From contig QCSL01000003.1 in the NCBI GenBank assembly GCA_003209165.1, positions 1-64,000 on the forward strand: a stretch of 64,000 nt of DNA, read 5' to 3'. The stretch's first letter is position 1; each line of letters begins with the position of its first letter. Under the pieces are notes generated by a model. That model was not told the DNA's origin and searched no databases. It was given only the letters and a program-made list of their open reading frames with translations. This document shows positions 45,082 through 55,041 of the stretch, in pieces. Made by a program: the position numbers and the translations under genes. Origin of the DNA: Synechococcus sp. AG-670-B23 (GTDB lineage Bacteria; Cyanobacteriota; Cyanobacteriia; PCC-6307; Cyanobiaceae).

Positions 45082-45966
45082 TCAAGGCGTTCTGGCCTGC
45101 TGCAATACAGCCTTCAGAGCTTGCTGCCAGTGCTCGCCGTTGAGGTCAAGAGCTGCTCGGGTGGCCGTGCAGTCCAGCAGGGAATAGGCAGGTCGTTCTG
45201 CAGGAGTTGGGTAGTCCGCCGTTGTGATCGGTTGAACGTCTGCGGAGGTCTCGATGAGACCCAATTCAGCACCGATCCTGCCAACGGCCACCGCCACGTC
45301 GTACCAGCTGGCGGCGCCCGCATCGCTCCAGTGCATGACAGTTGGCAACTCGCGAGTACCAGAAATTTGGAGGGTTTGCCAACAGGCTTGAGCGAGGTTG
45401 AGGGTGCTGGTGGGACAGCCCACCTGGTCGGCGACAACACCCAGCTGATCCCTTTCACGGTGGAGCCTGAGCATGGTGAGGGCGAAGTTCTTGCCGACGG
45501 GCCCGATCACCCAGCTGGTGCGCAGGATCAGGCCCCGTCCTCCTGTTCCAAGAACGTCTTGCACCGCTGCCTCTCCAGCAGCTTTGCTGGCGCCGTAAGT
45601 GCCGAGTGGGGTACGGCTTTGCTGGGGTTGATAGGGCGTGCCCTGGGTCCCGTTGAACACAAAGTCGGTGCTGATCTGAAGCAGGCGTCCCCCTTGTTGA
45701 TCTAGAGCACGGGCAAAGGCTTCGGGTGCCCCGGCATTCACGGCGTGGGCCAACTTGGGCTCCGACTCGGCTTTGTCAACTGCTGTGTAAGCACCCGCGT
45801 TGAGCACCCAGGCGGGCTGGTGCTGTTCTACTGCTGAACGGCAGGCTTCAGGGTCAGCGAGGTCGAGCTCCTGACGGCTGGTGGCCACCAGATCGAAACC
45901 CTTGGGGGCAGAGGCGAGCAGAGCTTGTCCCAACTGTCCGCCAGCTCCGGTAAGCAGCACCTTCAT
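45082..45966 (-). CDS. rfbD: dTDP-4-dehydrorhamnose reductase
   Basis: 294 residues. NADPH-dependent last step of dTDP-L-rhamnose synthesis. N-terminal [16 protein letters not shown] and TYGASKAAGEAAV with the Tyr-x-x-x-Lys pair; QISTDFVFNGTQGTPY is characteristic. Its start overlaps the rfbC stop by 4 bases. Confidence 0.95.
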   Translation of the reverse strand: MKVLLTGAGGQLGQALLASAPKGFDLVATSRQELDLADPEACRSAVEQHQPAWVLNAGAYTAVDKAESEPKLAHAVNAGAPEAFARALDQQGGRLLQISTDFVFNGTQGTPYQPQQSRTPLGTYGASKAAGEAAVQDVLGTGGRGLILRTSWVIGPVGKNFALTMLRLHRERDQLGVVADQVGCPTSTLNLAQACWQTLQISGTRELPTVMHWSDAGAASWYDVAVAVGRIGAELGLIETSADVQPITTADYPTPAERPAYSLLDCTATRAALDLNGEHWQQALKAVLQQARTP

Positions 45967-46553
45967 GGAAAAACGTCTCCCCCAGCATCAGCAGCCTTGA
46001 ACCCCGGAGCTTCGGCATCTTTGCCTGAAAGGCTCACTTCGGCGCCCTCCAAACGATCGATCGGCCAGGCAATGCCCAGATCCGGATCATTCCAGACGAT
46101 GGCCCGTTCACAGGATTTGTTCCAGAACCCCCGCGCCTTGTATTGCACCTCCGCAACACTGCTGAGGGTGAGAAAGCCGTGGGCGAAGCCTTCGGGAATC
46201 CAAAGCTGGCATTTGTTTTCAGCACTCAGTTCGGCGCCGACCCAGGCGCCGAAGGTGGGCGAGCCGCGCCGGATGTCAACGGCGACGTCATGGATCCCCC
46301 CGACTGTTGCGCGCACAAGCTTGGCCTGGGGTTCCGGTGCGAGCTGGTAATGCAGCCCCCGAAGCACGCCTCGTATCGAGCGGGAGTGGTTGTCTTGGGA
46401 AAACACCACGGTTTCGCCAACAGCCTCATCGAATGAGCGTCGGTTCCAGCTTTCGTAGAACCAGCCACGGTCATCACCGAAGCATCTGGGAGTCATCAGC
46501 AGTGGCCCGTCGATGGTCTGGCCATTGGTGGTCTTGAGTTGTTCAAACTGCAT
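45963..46553 (-). CDS. rfbC: dTDP-4-dehydrorhamnose 3,5-epimerase
   Basis: 196 residues, a cupin-fold epimerase. Motifs: [20 protein letters not shown] with catalytic His, and [18 protein letters not shown]. The length is normal. It overlaps both neighbours (rfbA upstream by 11 bases, rfbD downstream by 4), so translation is coupled. Confidence 0.96.
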   Translation of the reverse strand: MQFEQLKTTNGQTIDGPLLMTPRCFGDDRGWFYESWNRRSFDEAVGETVVFSQDNHSRSIRGVLRGLHYQLAPEPQAKLVRATVGGIHDVAVDIRRGSPTFGAWVGAELSAENKCQLWIPEGFAHGFLTLSSVAEVQYKARGFWNKSCERAIVWNDPDLGIAWPIDRLEGAEVSLSGKDAEAPGFKAADAGGDVFP

Positions 46554-47481
46554 GGCTCACCTCCAGGCTGGTTTGCAAAGCAGCGTGATCGCTCACGCTC
46601 TCTTCCAGCATCTGGAGCAGATAGGAGCCATAGCCACTCTTCTTTAAGGGTTGCGCCAGTTGATTGAGTTGTTCCGCAGTGATCCAACCTTGGCGCCAGG
46701 CCACCTCCTCCGGGCACCCCACCTTTAGCCCTTGACGATGTTCCAGCGTGCGGATGTAGCTGCCTGCATCGTTGAGGGAGTCGCAGGTGCCAGTGTCGAG
46801 CCAGGCCATGCCACGGCCCATCAGTTCCACTCGCAGCAGCCCTTCGTCTAGATACATCTGATTGAGATCAGTGATCTCCAGCTCGCCACGAGCTGAAGGC
46901 TTCACCTCGCGGGCTCGATCTACGACGCTGTCGTCGTAGAAATACAACCCCGTAACGGCGTAGCGGCTCTTGGGTTGTTGGGGTTTTTCCTCCAGGCTCA
47001 GCACGCGACCATCAGAATCGAACTCCGCGACGCCGTAACGCTCGGGATCGCTGACGGGGTAAGCAAAGACCGTCGCCCCTAGGGACTGATCGTTGCTGTT
47101 CACCAATTGCGGCACCAGATCGTGCCCATGGAAGAGGTTGTCCCCTAAAACCAACGCAGCTGGGTGGCCCGCCAGGAAGTCGGCACCGATCAGAAACGCC
47201 TGGGCCAATCCGTCAGGGCTCGGTTGCACGGCGTACTCGATCGTCATGCCCCACTGGCTGCCATCGCCTAGCACACGCTGGAAAGCCTTCTTGTCATGCG
47301 GAGTGGTGATGATCAGCACCTCACGGATCCCCGCCAGCATCAGTGTGCTGAGCGGGTAATAGATCATTGGCTTGTCGTAAACCGGCAAGAGCTGTTTGCT
47401 GACGGCCTGGGTGATCGGATGCAGCCGCGTGCCACTTCCGCCAGCCAGGATGATTCCCCGTCGCTTGGATGCGGTGCTCAT
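46543..47481 (-). CDS. rfbA: Glucose-1-phosphate thymidylyltransferase
   Basis: 312 residues from the ATG at 47481 (GTG at 47493 is an alternative). It makes dTDP-glucose, the first step to dTDP-rhamnose. Nucleotidyltransferase motif [20 protein letters not shown], then [31 protein letters not shown], and a C-terminal [10 protein letters not shown]. First of the rfbA-rfbC-rfbD-rfbB order, 54 bases after the 985-residue glycosyltransferase gene. Confidence 0.97.
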   Translation of the reverse strand: MSTASKRRGIILAGGSGTRLHPITQAVSKQLLPVYDKPMIYYPLSTLMLAGIREVLIITTPHDKKAFQRVLGDGSQWGMTIEYAVQPSPDGLAQAFLIGADFLAGHPAALVLGDNLFHGHDLVPQLVNSNDQSLGATVFAYPVSDPERYGVAEFDSDGRVLSLEEKPQQPKSRYAVTGLYFYDDSVVDRAREVKPSARGELEITDLNQMYLDEGLLRVELMGRGMAWLDTGTCDSLNDAGSYIRTLEHRQGLKVGCPEEVAWRQGWITAEQLNQLAQPLKKSGYGSYLLQMLEESVSDHAALQTSLEVSHAV

Positions 47482-47535
47482 TGGCTCGATCACCCGCGTG
47501 AAGTCGGCGTTATTACAGCACGAGACCCCTTGCGC

Positions 47536-50493
47536 TCACTCCCGTTCATCCCGCTGCAACCCAGTCAAGAACCGCTGCAACCATGGTTTGGGTCGCAGTT
47601 GGCGTTCGATACTGGCCGCCAACTGAGGGTTGCGTTGGCCGATCACCTCTGGCCAGGTGTCGACCGGTTGTCGCGTCGGGTTGTCCTGCAGCAGGCTCAC
47701 CTTTAGGAAGGGGAAGCCGCGTTGCTCAATCAAGTGCTTCCAGTCGTAGTGGAGAACATTCCCGTTCGCATTATGAGTGTAAAGGCTCTCGAGCTTCAGC
47801 TCCGCTGCCCGCAGCTGCACCGGCAGGCCCACTTCGCATTGTTTGACCAGGTCCCGTTTGCGGGGCCAAATCTGCAGGGCATCCCAGAAGTGGTTAAAGG
47901 CTTGGCACTGCAGTGCCTTGGGTTTGTAAGCAGTGAAGGCTGACGACAGATGGGGTTCGTACATCAGATCGTCCGTCAACCCAATCACGTCCGCTGAGCT
48001 CGCGTGCAGGCGTTGGAATAGGTCGTCGAGGGGAGTGATCGGCCCCCAGAAGCTGTCGTTGGTGAGCACCAGGAACGCTGCTTGATCAATTTCTTGCCGA
48101 TGCAGGTTGAGTGCTGCTTTCCAGCTGCCGAAGTCATATCCCTGGTTGCGTCGGATCACGATCGCGGCACAGCGTTGGCGCAGCCGATGCAGTGTTCTTG
48201 GGTGCCAGCGCAGCCCCCAAGCCGACGACACAACAATCACATCGGCGAAGCGGCGGTACTCGTCAATCAGAGGGAAGAGGTCATCCCGAAACCGGTTGTC
48301 CCCTGAGAAGTGCGCCAGCAGAACGATCGGTCGTTGGCGGCTGGGTTGGAAGTTTGGGTCCCTCCAGTGCATCAGCACAGCATCTGGAACCGGCCCTTTT
48401 GAGCGCGGCGCTGCTTCCCTGGGCTGGTAGCGATTGCTGTGGGGGTGGATCCGTTGGCTGGTGAGGGGGTCGCCTGCGGCAAACAGCCTGGCGTGCTTGG
48501 CCCTCAGGTAACCGGATTCCCGTTGATGCCGAGCCAGCGCTGCGCCTTCCCGATCCTTCCCGCGACTGATCGATTCGTGATGAACTATCTCCACAAAGGG
48601 GGTCACGACCACCGAACCACCGCTCTGCCTAAGGCGCAGGCAGAGATCCACATCGTTAAACGCCACTGCGAGATTTTCATCGAAGCCTTTGATTCGATCG
48701 AACTCGTTGCGGCGGATCATTAGGCAGGCCCCGGTCGCGGCTGTGAACTCCTCCTGCACCAGCAGGGGGGTGAGCGTGGACAGCACAGGGGCACTGTGAA
48801 GGTGTTTGCCGGGCTCCACCACACAGCGCCGTTCCCCCTTCACCAGCACGACCCCTTGATGCTGAATGCTCCCGTCGGGGTATTTCAGCCTGGCCCCCAC
48901 GGCTTTGGTGCCGCGGTAGGCGAATGGGTCCAACAGCGCCTGAAGCACCTCGGCTGATCGAAATTCGATGTCGTTGTTCAGCAGCAACAAATGGTTGCCA
49001 CGGGCATGGCTTCGACCGATGTTGTTGAGCCGCGAATAGTTGAATGGTGCGTCCACCCGCACCACGCAAACGTCGTCGAGCTGAGCCTGTTCGTCCAGCC
49101 AGGCCTGGGTGGCAGATTCCTTGCTGCCATTGTCGATCATGATTAGCTCATAGGCCACAGCTCCAGCGCAGCGGCGCAGGGATTCGACGCAGCTTTGGGT
49201 GAGCTCGACCCGGTCGCGAAACGGGATCAAAACCGACACCAAAACATTGGGATCGGCACTGAGCTGAAGCTGATGGCAGGCGCTCAGCGATGTAATGGGA
49301 GTTAGCTGTCCGCCGGGCTCTAGAAAGCCTGGGCTGTGCCTTTGGGTGATCGCTAGTATCTCAGTGCGGAGCTCAGGGGACCAGCAATGGCGGTCGGCCG
49401 GCGAGGCCACGTCGGGCACTGTCGGGTTCGCCCGGATGGATCGCTGAATTAACGCCTCTGAACAGTGGGCGATGGCGTCGCCGCGTCGGCAAACCTGCAG
49501 CGCCAAATCCAGCAATAGGGCGTGGAGCGAACCGGTGGATGTCGGCAACGTCAGCTGTTGCAGCGTGGACCAGCGGATGGTCACCAGGCCGCCCAGGCAT
49601 CCCCGGCAGAGGAGGCGAAACGGCGTGATCGCTGTTCTGTTTTGGCGGTTTCCTGCCGGAACAGAGGGGTCGTCACTCCAGTGCAGCGTTTCGTCGCTGG
49701 TGAGAAAGACCGCTGCCGGGTGTTGCGCCGCACAGTGGGCCATGCGCAGTGCCGACTCGGGATCCAGCTGATCACTGACATGGCAGAAGCTGACCAGGGT
49801 GTCGTCGTCAGGGGGCGGCGCTCCGATCCATCCAGACAGATGCTCCAGTGAGGCGTGGCGGATCTGGCTCCAACCCTGCTCTGGCGCCATGGGTTCAGCC
49901 TTCGCTTCGTTTTCCGTTGGGTGTAGGACCACCAGCATCGAGGTGGCTGAGGAAACGGACTCACTTGGTATTGGCTCCGGGGCGGGGGGCTGGTAGCGAT
50001 CGAGATCCATGCCCAGGGGCTGTCCCCGCTGGAAACGTTGACGGCCGATGCCGCCCAGGTGCTCTAGGGCGCTAAGGGAGCCTTCACGGGCCGCTGGTCT
50101 CAACCCATCCCGGTAGGCCTGTAGGTGCACCGGTGGTAGATCCGTGAACAGGCTGCGATGTCCCAGGGCGATCTCGCCCAGGCGGCCGCTGCTCAGCAGT
50201 TGCTTGGCGTCCGTCAGGTCCCAGTGGCAGGCCAACAGATCGATGGGATCTAGTCCGCTTTCTTCAGGGGACCACTGGCTTGGGTCGCGCAACAGGGCGA
50301 TGGGTAGCAACGACGGATCAAGCAGCTCTCGCGGGAGCTGGAAAAGCTGCTGGTGGAGCTGTTGCTGCCAACCCTCGATCTCGTCGGCACTGGCGATGCC
50401 AGATTGCCAGCGCTGCCAGGCCTGGGCATCAAGCGTGGTGTTGTCTTTGCCGCTTGCAGGCTCCACGTCCTGATCGTCGGGGCGTCCAGTCAA
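47536..50493 (-). CDS. Large glycosyltransferase: GT2 plus C-terminal RgpF-like domain
   Basis: 985 residues from a TTG start that overlaps the dus stop (TTGA). Middle region (about 415-660) is GT2: VLVSVLIPFRDRVELTQSCV, YELIMIDNGS, LLLLNNDIEF, and FNDVDLCLRLRQSG. The C-terminal part (about 735-960) is RgpF-like: RPIVLLAHFSGDNRFRDDL, IRRNQGYDFGSWKAALN and FLVLTNDSFWGPI. The first 400 residues have no recognised domain and may be helical or regulatory. It precedes rfbA on the same strand, fitting rhamnose-containing glycan synthesis. GC content is like the host genome, unlike the 1161-residue enzyme. Confidence 0.87.
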   Translation of the reverse strand: MTGRPDDQDVEPASGKDNTTLDAQAWQRWQSGIASADEIEGWQQQLHQQLFQLPRELLDPSLLPIALLRDPSQWSPEESGLDPIDLLACHWDLTDAKQLLSSGRLGEIALGHRSLFTDLPPVHLQAYRDGLRPAAREGSLSALEHLGGIGRQRFQRGQPLGMDLDRYQPPAPEPIPSESVSSATSMLVVLHPTENEAKAEPMAPEQGWSQIRHASLEHLSGWIGAPPPDDDTLVSFCHVSDQLDPESALRMAHCAAQHPAAVFLTSDETLHWSDDPSVPAGNRQNRTAITPFRLLCRGCLGGLVTIRWSTLQQLTLPTSTGSLHALLLDLALQVCRRGDAIAHCSEALIQRSIRANPTVPDVASPADRHCWSPELRTEILAITQRHSPGFLEPGGQLTPITSLSACHQLQLSADPNVLVSVLIPFRDRVELTQSCVESLRRCAGAVAYELIMIDNGSKESATQAWLDEQAQLDDVCVVRVDAPFNYSRLNNIGRSHARGNHLLLLNNDIEFRSAEVLQALLDPFAYRGTKAVGARLKYPDGSIQHQGVVLVKGERRCVVEPGKHLHSAPVLSTLTPLLVQEEFTAATGACLMIRRNEFDRIKGFDENLAVAFNDVDLCLRLRQSGGSVVVTPFVEIVHHESISRGKDREGAALARHQRESGYLRAKHARLFAAGDPLTSQRIHPHSNRYQPREAAPRSKGPVPDAVLMHWRDPNFQPSRQRPIVLLAHFSGDNRFRDDLFPLIDEYRRFADVIVVSSAWGLRWHPRTLHRLRQRCAAIVIRRNQGYDFGSWKAALNLHRQEIDQAAFLVLTNDSFWGPITPLDDLFQRLHASSADVIGLTDDLMYEPHLSSAFTAYKPKALQCQAFNHFWDALQIWPRKRDLVKQCEVGLPVQLRAAELKLESLYTHNANGNVLHYDWKHLIEQRGFPFLKVSLLQDNPTRQPVDTWPEVIGQRNPQLAASIERQLRPKPWLQRFLTGLQRDERE

Positions 50494-51491
50494 GCCGACG
50501 CGGCAAGGGCATCGATCTGCTGATTCAGCAGGTCCCTGGCTTTGGCGGGTGTGGGGGCCCGCATCAGGTCATGACGCAGTCGCGAGGCTCCAGGAAAACC
50601 TGCGCAGGTCCAGCCCATGTGTTTTCGGGCGATCAGCAATCCATGCTCGCCGCGATCCTTCACCAGGCCGTCCAGTTGATCTCGGGCCAGCGCAAGCCGT
50701 GCTGACGGGTTCGGCGTGGAGGGAATCGCACGACCGGCCAGTGCGGCGTCGATCTGTCCCACCAGCCATGGGGCTCCCATGGTGCCGCGGCCCACCATCA
50801 CGCCTGCTGCACCGGTCTGATTCAGGCAACGCAGCGCATCTTCGGGGGTATTGATGTCGCCATTCGCGATCAGGGGGATCGTGAGGGCCTCTCGGACTTG
50901 AGTAATGGCACTCCAGTCCGCAGCGCCCTTGAAGCCCTGTTCCCGGGTGCGTCCATGCAGCGTGAGCAGTTGTGCGCCGGCTTGTTCCAGTTGTTGGCAC
51001 CAGTGCACGGGATCCGCATCACTGCCACACCATCCCAGGCGCGTCTTCACGGTGACGGGGACTGCAACGGCACCTGCCACCGCTTCCAAAATCCGTATGG
51101 CCAGATCGGGATCACGGATCAACCCGGAACCGCCCCCTTTGCGTGCAATTTTTCGTACGGGGCATCCCATGTTGATGTCGATCAGGAAGGCTCCACTGGC
51201 TTCAGCCCGCCGTGCCGCATCCACCATGGCCTGAGGGCGATGGTCGAACAGTTGCACGCCGATGGGTCCGGGTTCCTCGGCGAGTGATTCGACCTTGCAG
51301 AGCCCGTGCCCCATCTCAAGGCTGGTGGCATTCACCATTTCAGTGAACAGCAGGGCGTCGGGCGCCCAGCGTCGAACCAGGCCACGAAACACCCGATCGC
51401 TCACCCCCGCCAACGGTGATTGCAGAACTCGGCACCGCAGCTGACGCGCGGTCCCATGGCCGGGAAGCTGTATAGGGGATAAAGCATTCAT
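50490..51491 (-). CDS. dus: tRNA-dihydrouridine synthase
   Basis: 333 residues from the ATG at 51491. FMN enzyme reducing specific uridines in the tRNA D-loop. Motifs: LQSPLAGVSDRVFRGLVRR, FLIDINMGCPVRKIARKGGG with catalytic Cys, LLTLHGRTREQG, IANGDINTPEDA and GVMVGRGTMGAPW. Which of the Dus subfamilies it belongs to is not decided here. The frame is open to 51635, but homology starts at 51491. It is divergent from the DUF1823 gene (6-base gap). Confidence 0.94.
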   Translation of the reverse strand: MNALSPIQLPGHGTARQLRCRVLQSPLAGVSDRVFRGLVRRWAPDALLFTEMVNATSLEMGHGLCKVESLAEEPGPIGVQLFDHRPQAMVDAARRAEASGAFLIDINMGCPVRKIARKGGGSGLIRDPDLAIRILEAVAGAVAVPVTVKTRLGWCGSDADPVHWCQQLEQAGAQLLTLHGRTREQGFKGAADWSAITQVREALTIPLIANGDINTPEDALRCLNQTGAAGVMVGRGTMGAPWLVGQIDAALAGRAIPSTPNPSARLALARDQLDGLVKDRGEHGLLIARKHMGWTCAGFPGASRLRHDLMRAPTPAKARDLLNQQIDALAASA

Positions 51492-51497
51492 AGGCCC

Positions 51498-51965
51498 ATG
51501 CTGCACAACGCAATCGACATGACCTGGCCGCTCAGTCGTTCGTTGCTCTTGCAGATCCTCGAAGACCGCTGCAGCGATCGCTTTGTCTGCGAAAGGATTT
51601 GGGAGCGTTTGGGCTATTGGCCTGCCGAACCTCAATGGTGCGCCGGCCCCGACACGCCGCAGGATTGGGCGGACGCTTTCCCCCAGGCTCCCGAGTTGAT
51701 TGCTGAGCGACCGGCGTCGGTTCGTTTGACCCGCTCAATCCCTAAGGAATACAAGCAGCTTCTCAAGCAACAGCTCAACTTCGCGGGGTACCGGATCGGT
51801 GAGTTGTATCCCCGCCGCACCCGGCGAGCTACAGCTGTTAACTGGTTGCTGGCCTGGCTGTCACAGCAGGGAGAACCCCTGCCGGAGGATGGGCCTTTGG
51901 GGCCTGAGCTTCCTGCTCCAGTCGATCCGGTGCAGGGGCACCCCGGCGATCTGCCGGTGGGCTGA
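51498..51965 (+). CDS. DUF1823 family protein
   Basis: 155 residues (ATG at 51519 also possible). Matches the cyanobacterial/plant DUF1823 pattern: LLLQILEDRCSDRFVCERIW, ELIAERPASVRLTRSIPKEY, and YRIGELYPRRTRRATAVNWL. No membrane segment or catalytic motif. Function unknown. It is divergent from dus, and the next 511 bases on the right hold only a pseudogene before der. Confidence 0.88.
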   Translation: MLHNAIDMTWPLSRSLLLQILEDRCSDRFVCERIWERLGYWPAEPQWCAGPDTPQDWADAFPQAPELIAERPASVRLTRSIPKEYKQLLKQQLNFAGYRIGELYPRRTRRATAVNWLLAWLSQQGEPLPEDGPLGPELPAPVDPVQGHPGDLPVG

Positions 51966-51966
51966 C

Positions 51967-52348
51967 TCAAGCCTGAATCCTGATTGGCGTGCCCTTAGGG
52001 GTGTTTTGAAACAACCAAAGTGCGGTTCATCGGCATGCGTACAAAGCCATGGCTGCGGGGGACGCCGAAGGGTTACCCGGTTTTCTCCTGCCAGGTGGAG
52101 GCATGGAGGCAGATGGCCTCATTGGCACTGAAGCACATCGTGAACGGCACCCCTGGAACGGTGTATGTGCATCCGTCCATCGTGGTGGAGCAGTACTTCG
52201 TATAAACCTTGCTGTTGTAGATCGGTGTCGGCGTTGAGGCCTTGCCGGTGCTGACCGGAATCACACGGACCAAATCTTGTTGGCTGTCGTAAACGGGCAG
52301 GCGTTGGCTTGAGAGGTCGACCACGAGACTGGCGACGAGCTCGAGCAT
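51967..52348 (-). pseudogene. Decayed L,D-transpeptidase (YkuD-type)
   Basis: An intact-looking first part starts at ATG 52348 (LVVDLSSQRLPVYDSQQDLV, PVSTGKASTPTPIYNSKVYT, GVPFTMCFSANEAICLHAS) but stops at TAA (52073-52075). The same frame continues past the stop with PFGVPRSHGFVRMPMNRT, the YkuD active site, where the catalytic Cys (expected SHGC) is Phe (TTT, plus-strand bases 52043-52045). After that a 1-base shift near 52015 is needed to read FQNTPKGTPIRIQA to a stop at 51967. Cys codons in TKYCSTTMDGC look like further decay. L,D-transpeptidases cross-link peptidoglycan; this one is dead as written. It fills most of the 51966-52476 gap; the rest is the der leader. Confidence 0.85.
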
Positions 52349-52476
52349 GGCAAGTGAAAAGACTGACCCCCCACAGTGGTCTCAAGCGAGACTCGCCTGT
52401 CTCGCTGTGAAAGAATTTCAGTTCCGCAAAGGTTTGTGGTGTCTCTGTAGGGTGAAAGATTGGCCTGAGCAAATCC

Positions 52477-53844
52477 TTGGCGCGTCCCGTCGTCGCAATC
52501 ATCGGACGCCCCAATGTCGGTAAGTCGACCTTGGTGAATCGGTTGTGCCGCAGCCGCGAAGCCATCGTCCACGATCAGCCTGGTGTGACGCGTGATCGCA
52601 CCTACCAGGATGGTTATTGGGGCGATCGGGAATTCAAGGTCGTCGATACCGGTGGGTTGGTGTTCGATGACGACAGTGAGTTCCTGCCAGAGATCCGGGA
52701 GCAGGCGGCTCTCGCGCTAGAGGAAGCCAGTGTGGCTCTGGTGATCGTGGACGGTCAGCAGGGGCTCACGGCCGCTGATGAATCCATCGCTGAATTTCTG
52801 CGCAGTCATCGCTGTCCCACGCTTCTTGCGGTGAACAAGTGCGAGTCTCCGGAGCAGGGCCTCGCTATGGCTGGTGAATTCTGGATTCTTGGCTTAGGTG
52901 AGCCCCATCCGATCTCGGCCATCCACGGGGCCGGCACCGGAGAACTGCTGGATCAAGTGCTCACCTTTTTGCCCCCGAAGGATCAAGAGGGCGATGAGGA
53001 GGAGCCGATTCAGATGGCCATCATCGGACGGCCGAATGTCGGAAAATCCAGTCTTCTGAATACCATCTGCGGTGAGCAAAGGGCGATTGTCAGCCCTATC
53101 CGCGGCACAACCCGCGACACGATTGACACCAGCATTATTCGTGAAAATCGTCCCTGGCGCCTGGTGGACACGGCGGGTATCCGCCGGCGTCGCAGCGTCA
53201 ACTACGGTCCGGAATTCTTCGGCATCAACCGCAGTTTCAAGGCGATCGAACGCAGTGATGTCTGTGTGCTTGTCATTGATGCCCTCGATGGGGTGACCGA
53301 GCAGGATCAGCGCCTGGCGGGCCGCATCGAGGAGGACGGCCGTGCCTGCGTGGTGGTCGTCAACAAGTGGGACGCCGTGGAAAAAGACAGCCACACCATG
53401 ACGGCGATGGAAAAGGAGCTGCGTTCCAAGCTCTATTTCCTCGATTGGGCACCGATGCTTTTTACCTCGGCGCTAACGGGCCAGCGGGTGGAGAGCATTT
53501 TTGGCCTAGCCGCCTTGGCGGTTGAGCAGCACCGACGCCGCGTCAGCACGTCTGTAGTAAACGAGGTGCTCAAGGAAGCGCTGAGTTGGCGCAGTCCTCC
53601 AACCACCCGGGGTGGCCGCCAAGGAAAGCTGTATTACGGCACCCAGGTGGCCAGCCGGCCTCCTAGCTTCACTCTGTTTGTCAACGACCCAAAACTGTTC
53701 GGAGAGACGTACCGCCGCTATGTCGAGCGCCAGATCCGCGAGGGTCTTGGCTTCGATGGCAGCCCGCTGCGCTTGTTCTGGCGTGGCAAGCAACAACGTG
53801 ATGCCGAGCGCGACCTTGCCCGTCAACAGAGTCGCAAAAGCTGA
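52477..53844 (+). CDS. der: Ribosome-assembly GTPase Der (EngA)
   Basis: 455 residues with two tandem G domains and a C-terminal KH-like domain. First: [28 protein letters not shown]. Second: [32 protein letters not shown]. Der is needed for late 50S ribosome assembly. The length is normal. It is 3 bases before the EcfT-like gene. Confidence 0.97.
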   Translation: MARPVVAIIGRPNVGKSTLVNRLCRSREAIVHDQPGVTRDRTYQDGYWGDREFKVVDTGGLVFDDDSEFLPEIREQAALALEEASVALVIVDGQQGLTAADESIAEFLRSHRCPTLLAVNKCESPEQGLAMAGEFWILGLGEPHPISAIHGAGTGELLDQVLTFLPPKDQEGDEEEPIQMAIIGRPNVGKSSLLNTICGEQRAIVSPIRGTTRDTIDTSIIRENRPWRLVDTAGIRRRRSVNYGPEFFGINRSFKAIERSDVCVLVIDALDGVTEQDQRLAGRIEEDGRACVVVVNKWDAVEKDSHTMTAMEKELRSKLYFLDWAPMLFTSALTGQRVESIFGLAALAVEQHRRRVSTSVVNEVLKEALSWRSPPTTRGGRQGKLYYGTQVASRPPSFTLFVNDPKLFGETYRRYVERQIREGLGFDGSPLRLFWRGKQQRDAERDLARQQSRKS

Positions 53845-53847
53845 GCC

Positions 53848-54756
53848 ATGGACTGGTTGCGCCAGGTCCCCATGGGGCAATACGTTGATGGCTCCACCGG
53901 TTGGCTTCGGTTCTTGGACCCACGGCTGAAGCTGGCCTGGTCCCTTGTCTTTCTGCTCACGCCTGTTCTGGCGGGGCCTCTTTGGCGCATTGGCCTGGTG
54001 GTGGCTCTGGTGCTGATCACACTCGGCAGTGGTCTGTCCCGGTCACTGTGGTGGCGGTCTGTTCTGCTCTTGACGGCCTTGGCGACTGTAGTGGGCCTGT
54101 TGTCGATGTTGTTACCGGCTGTGGATCCCCCTGCGGCTTTCCCGCTGCGCAATCCGGCAGAGCTTCCTGGGCTAGAGACGGAAGGACCCACCTGGGATTT
54201 GCTGCGCCTCGGCCCCCTGCAGCTGGGCGCTTTCCAGTTGGGACCTCTGGTGGTGGATCGGGCCTCGGCGGTGCTGGGGCTGCGAACGTCGACCTTGATC
54301 TTCACCGTGATTCACAGTGTCAATCTGATGCTGATCACAACTCCACCTGAGGATCTGGTCTGGGCTCTCAGTTGGTGCCTGGCTCCAATGAAGTGGCTGG
54401 GGTTTCCTGTGGAGCGGCTGGGGTTTCAACTTCTGCTGGCGCTTCGTTTTTTGCCTCTCGTGCAGGAGGAGCTCCAGAATCTGCTCCGCTCCCTCGCCAG
54501 TCGTGCCGTCAACCTGCGCCAGTTGGGCTTCAAGGCCAGTTTCGGCTTGGTGTTGGCCGTCGGAGAGCGGCTGCTGGCCAACATTCTTCTCAGAGCTGAG
54601 CAGGGAGCCGATGCTCTGGTCGCCCGTGGCGGCCGAATCCTCGACCCGTCGTACTTCCGTATACCTCCCGATCGTCCTACTCCCCTGCTGAATGGCCTGG
54701 CGATGGTTGCTCTTGTGTTGGTGATCGGGCTTCGGGGTCAGTACGGTACCCAATGA
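53848..54756 (+). CDS. EcfT/CbiQ-family transmembrane transporter subunit
   Basis: 302 residues. Energy-coupling-factor transporter T component: an N-terminal GWLRFLDPRLKLAWSLVFLL, five or so hydrophobic helices, and the cytoplasmic coupling region FLPLVQEELQNLLRSLASRA and LLRAEQGADALVARGG, whose ARG-type motifs contact the ATPases. The ATPase and substrate-binding (S) subunits are not nearby, so the substrate is unknown. The stop overlaps the pipX start by 4 bases. Confidence 0.87.
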   Translation: MDWLRQVPMGQYVDGSTGWLRFLDPRLKLAWSLVFLLTPVLAGPLWRIGLVVALVLITLGSGLSRSLWWRSVLLLTALATVVGLLSMLLPAVDPPAAFPLRNPAELPGLETEGPTWDLLRLGPLQLGAFQLGPLVVDRASAVLGLRTSTLIFTVIHSVNLMLITTPPEDLVWALSWCLAPMKWLGFPVERLGFQLLLALRFLPLVQEELQNLLRSLASRAVNLRQLGFKASFGLVLAVGERLLANILLRAEQGADALVARGGRILDPSYFRIPPDRPTPLLNGLAMVALVLVIGLRGQYGTQ

Positions 54757-55037
54757 CCTTCGATTACGGCATGGCGTCCGAGCGATATCTGAATCACCCC
54801 ACCTTCGGGATGCTCTACAGGGTGGCTCCGGCTGGTGAGGGCCGTGACGTCTACGCCACGCTGTACGCCCAGCGCATGTTCTTCCTGGTAACCCTGCAGC
54901 CTCGTGGCGCCCAGTTCGAAGTGATTCCCTACGGGGACGCGCGTCATCACGCCGAGGTGCATCTGGGTCGTTGCCGGCGGGATGGCTCGGAAGATCTTGA
55001 CTCCTGGAGTCAGCTTTTCGATCAGACGTTCATCTGA
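54753..55037 (+). CDS. pipX: PII-interacting protein PipX
   Basis: 94 residues. YLNHPTFGMLYRVAPAGEG, LYAQRMFFLVTLQPRG and DARHHAEVHLGRCRR match PipX. It is a co-activator of the nitrogen regulator NtcA that is sequestered by PII according to 2-oxoglutarate, so it links carbon/nitrogen balance to transcription. A Tudor-like N-terminal domain (about 1-55) and C-terminal helices are expected. It is followed 4 bases later by its usual partner pipY. Confidence 0.93.
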   Translation: MTFDYGMASERYLNHPTFGMLYRVAPAGEGRDVYATLYAQRMFFLVTLQPRGAQFEVIPYGDARHHAEVHLGRCRRDGSEDLDSWSQLFDQTFI

Positions 55038-55041
55038 ACCC

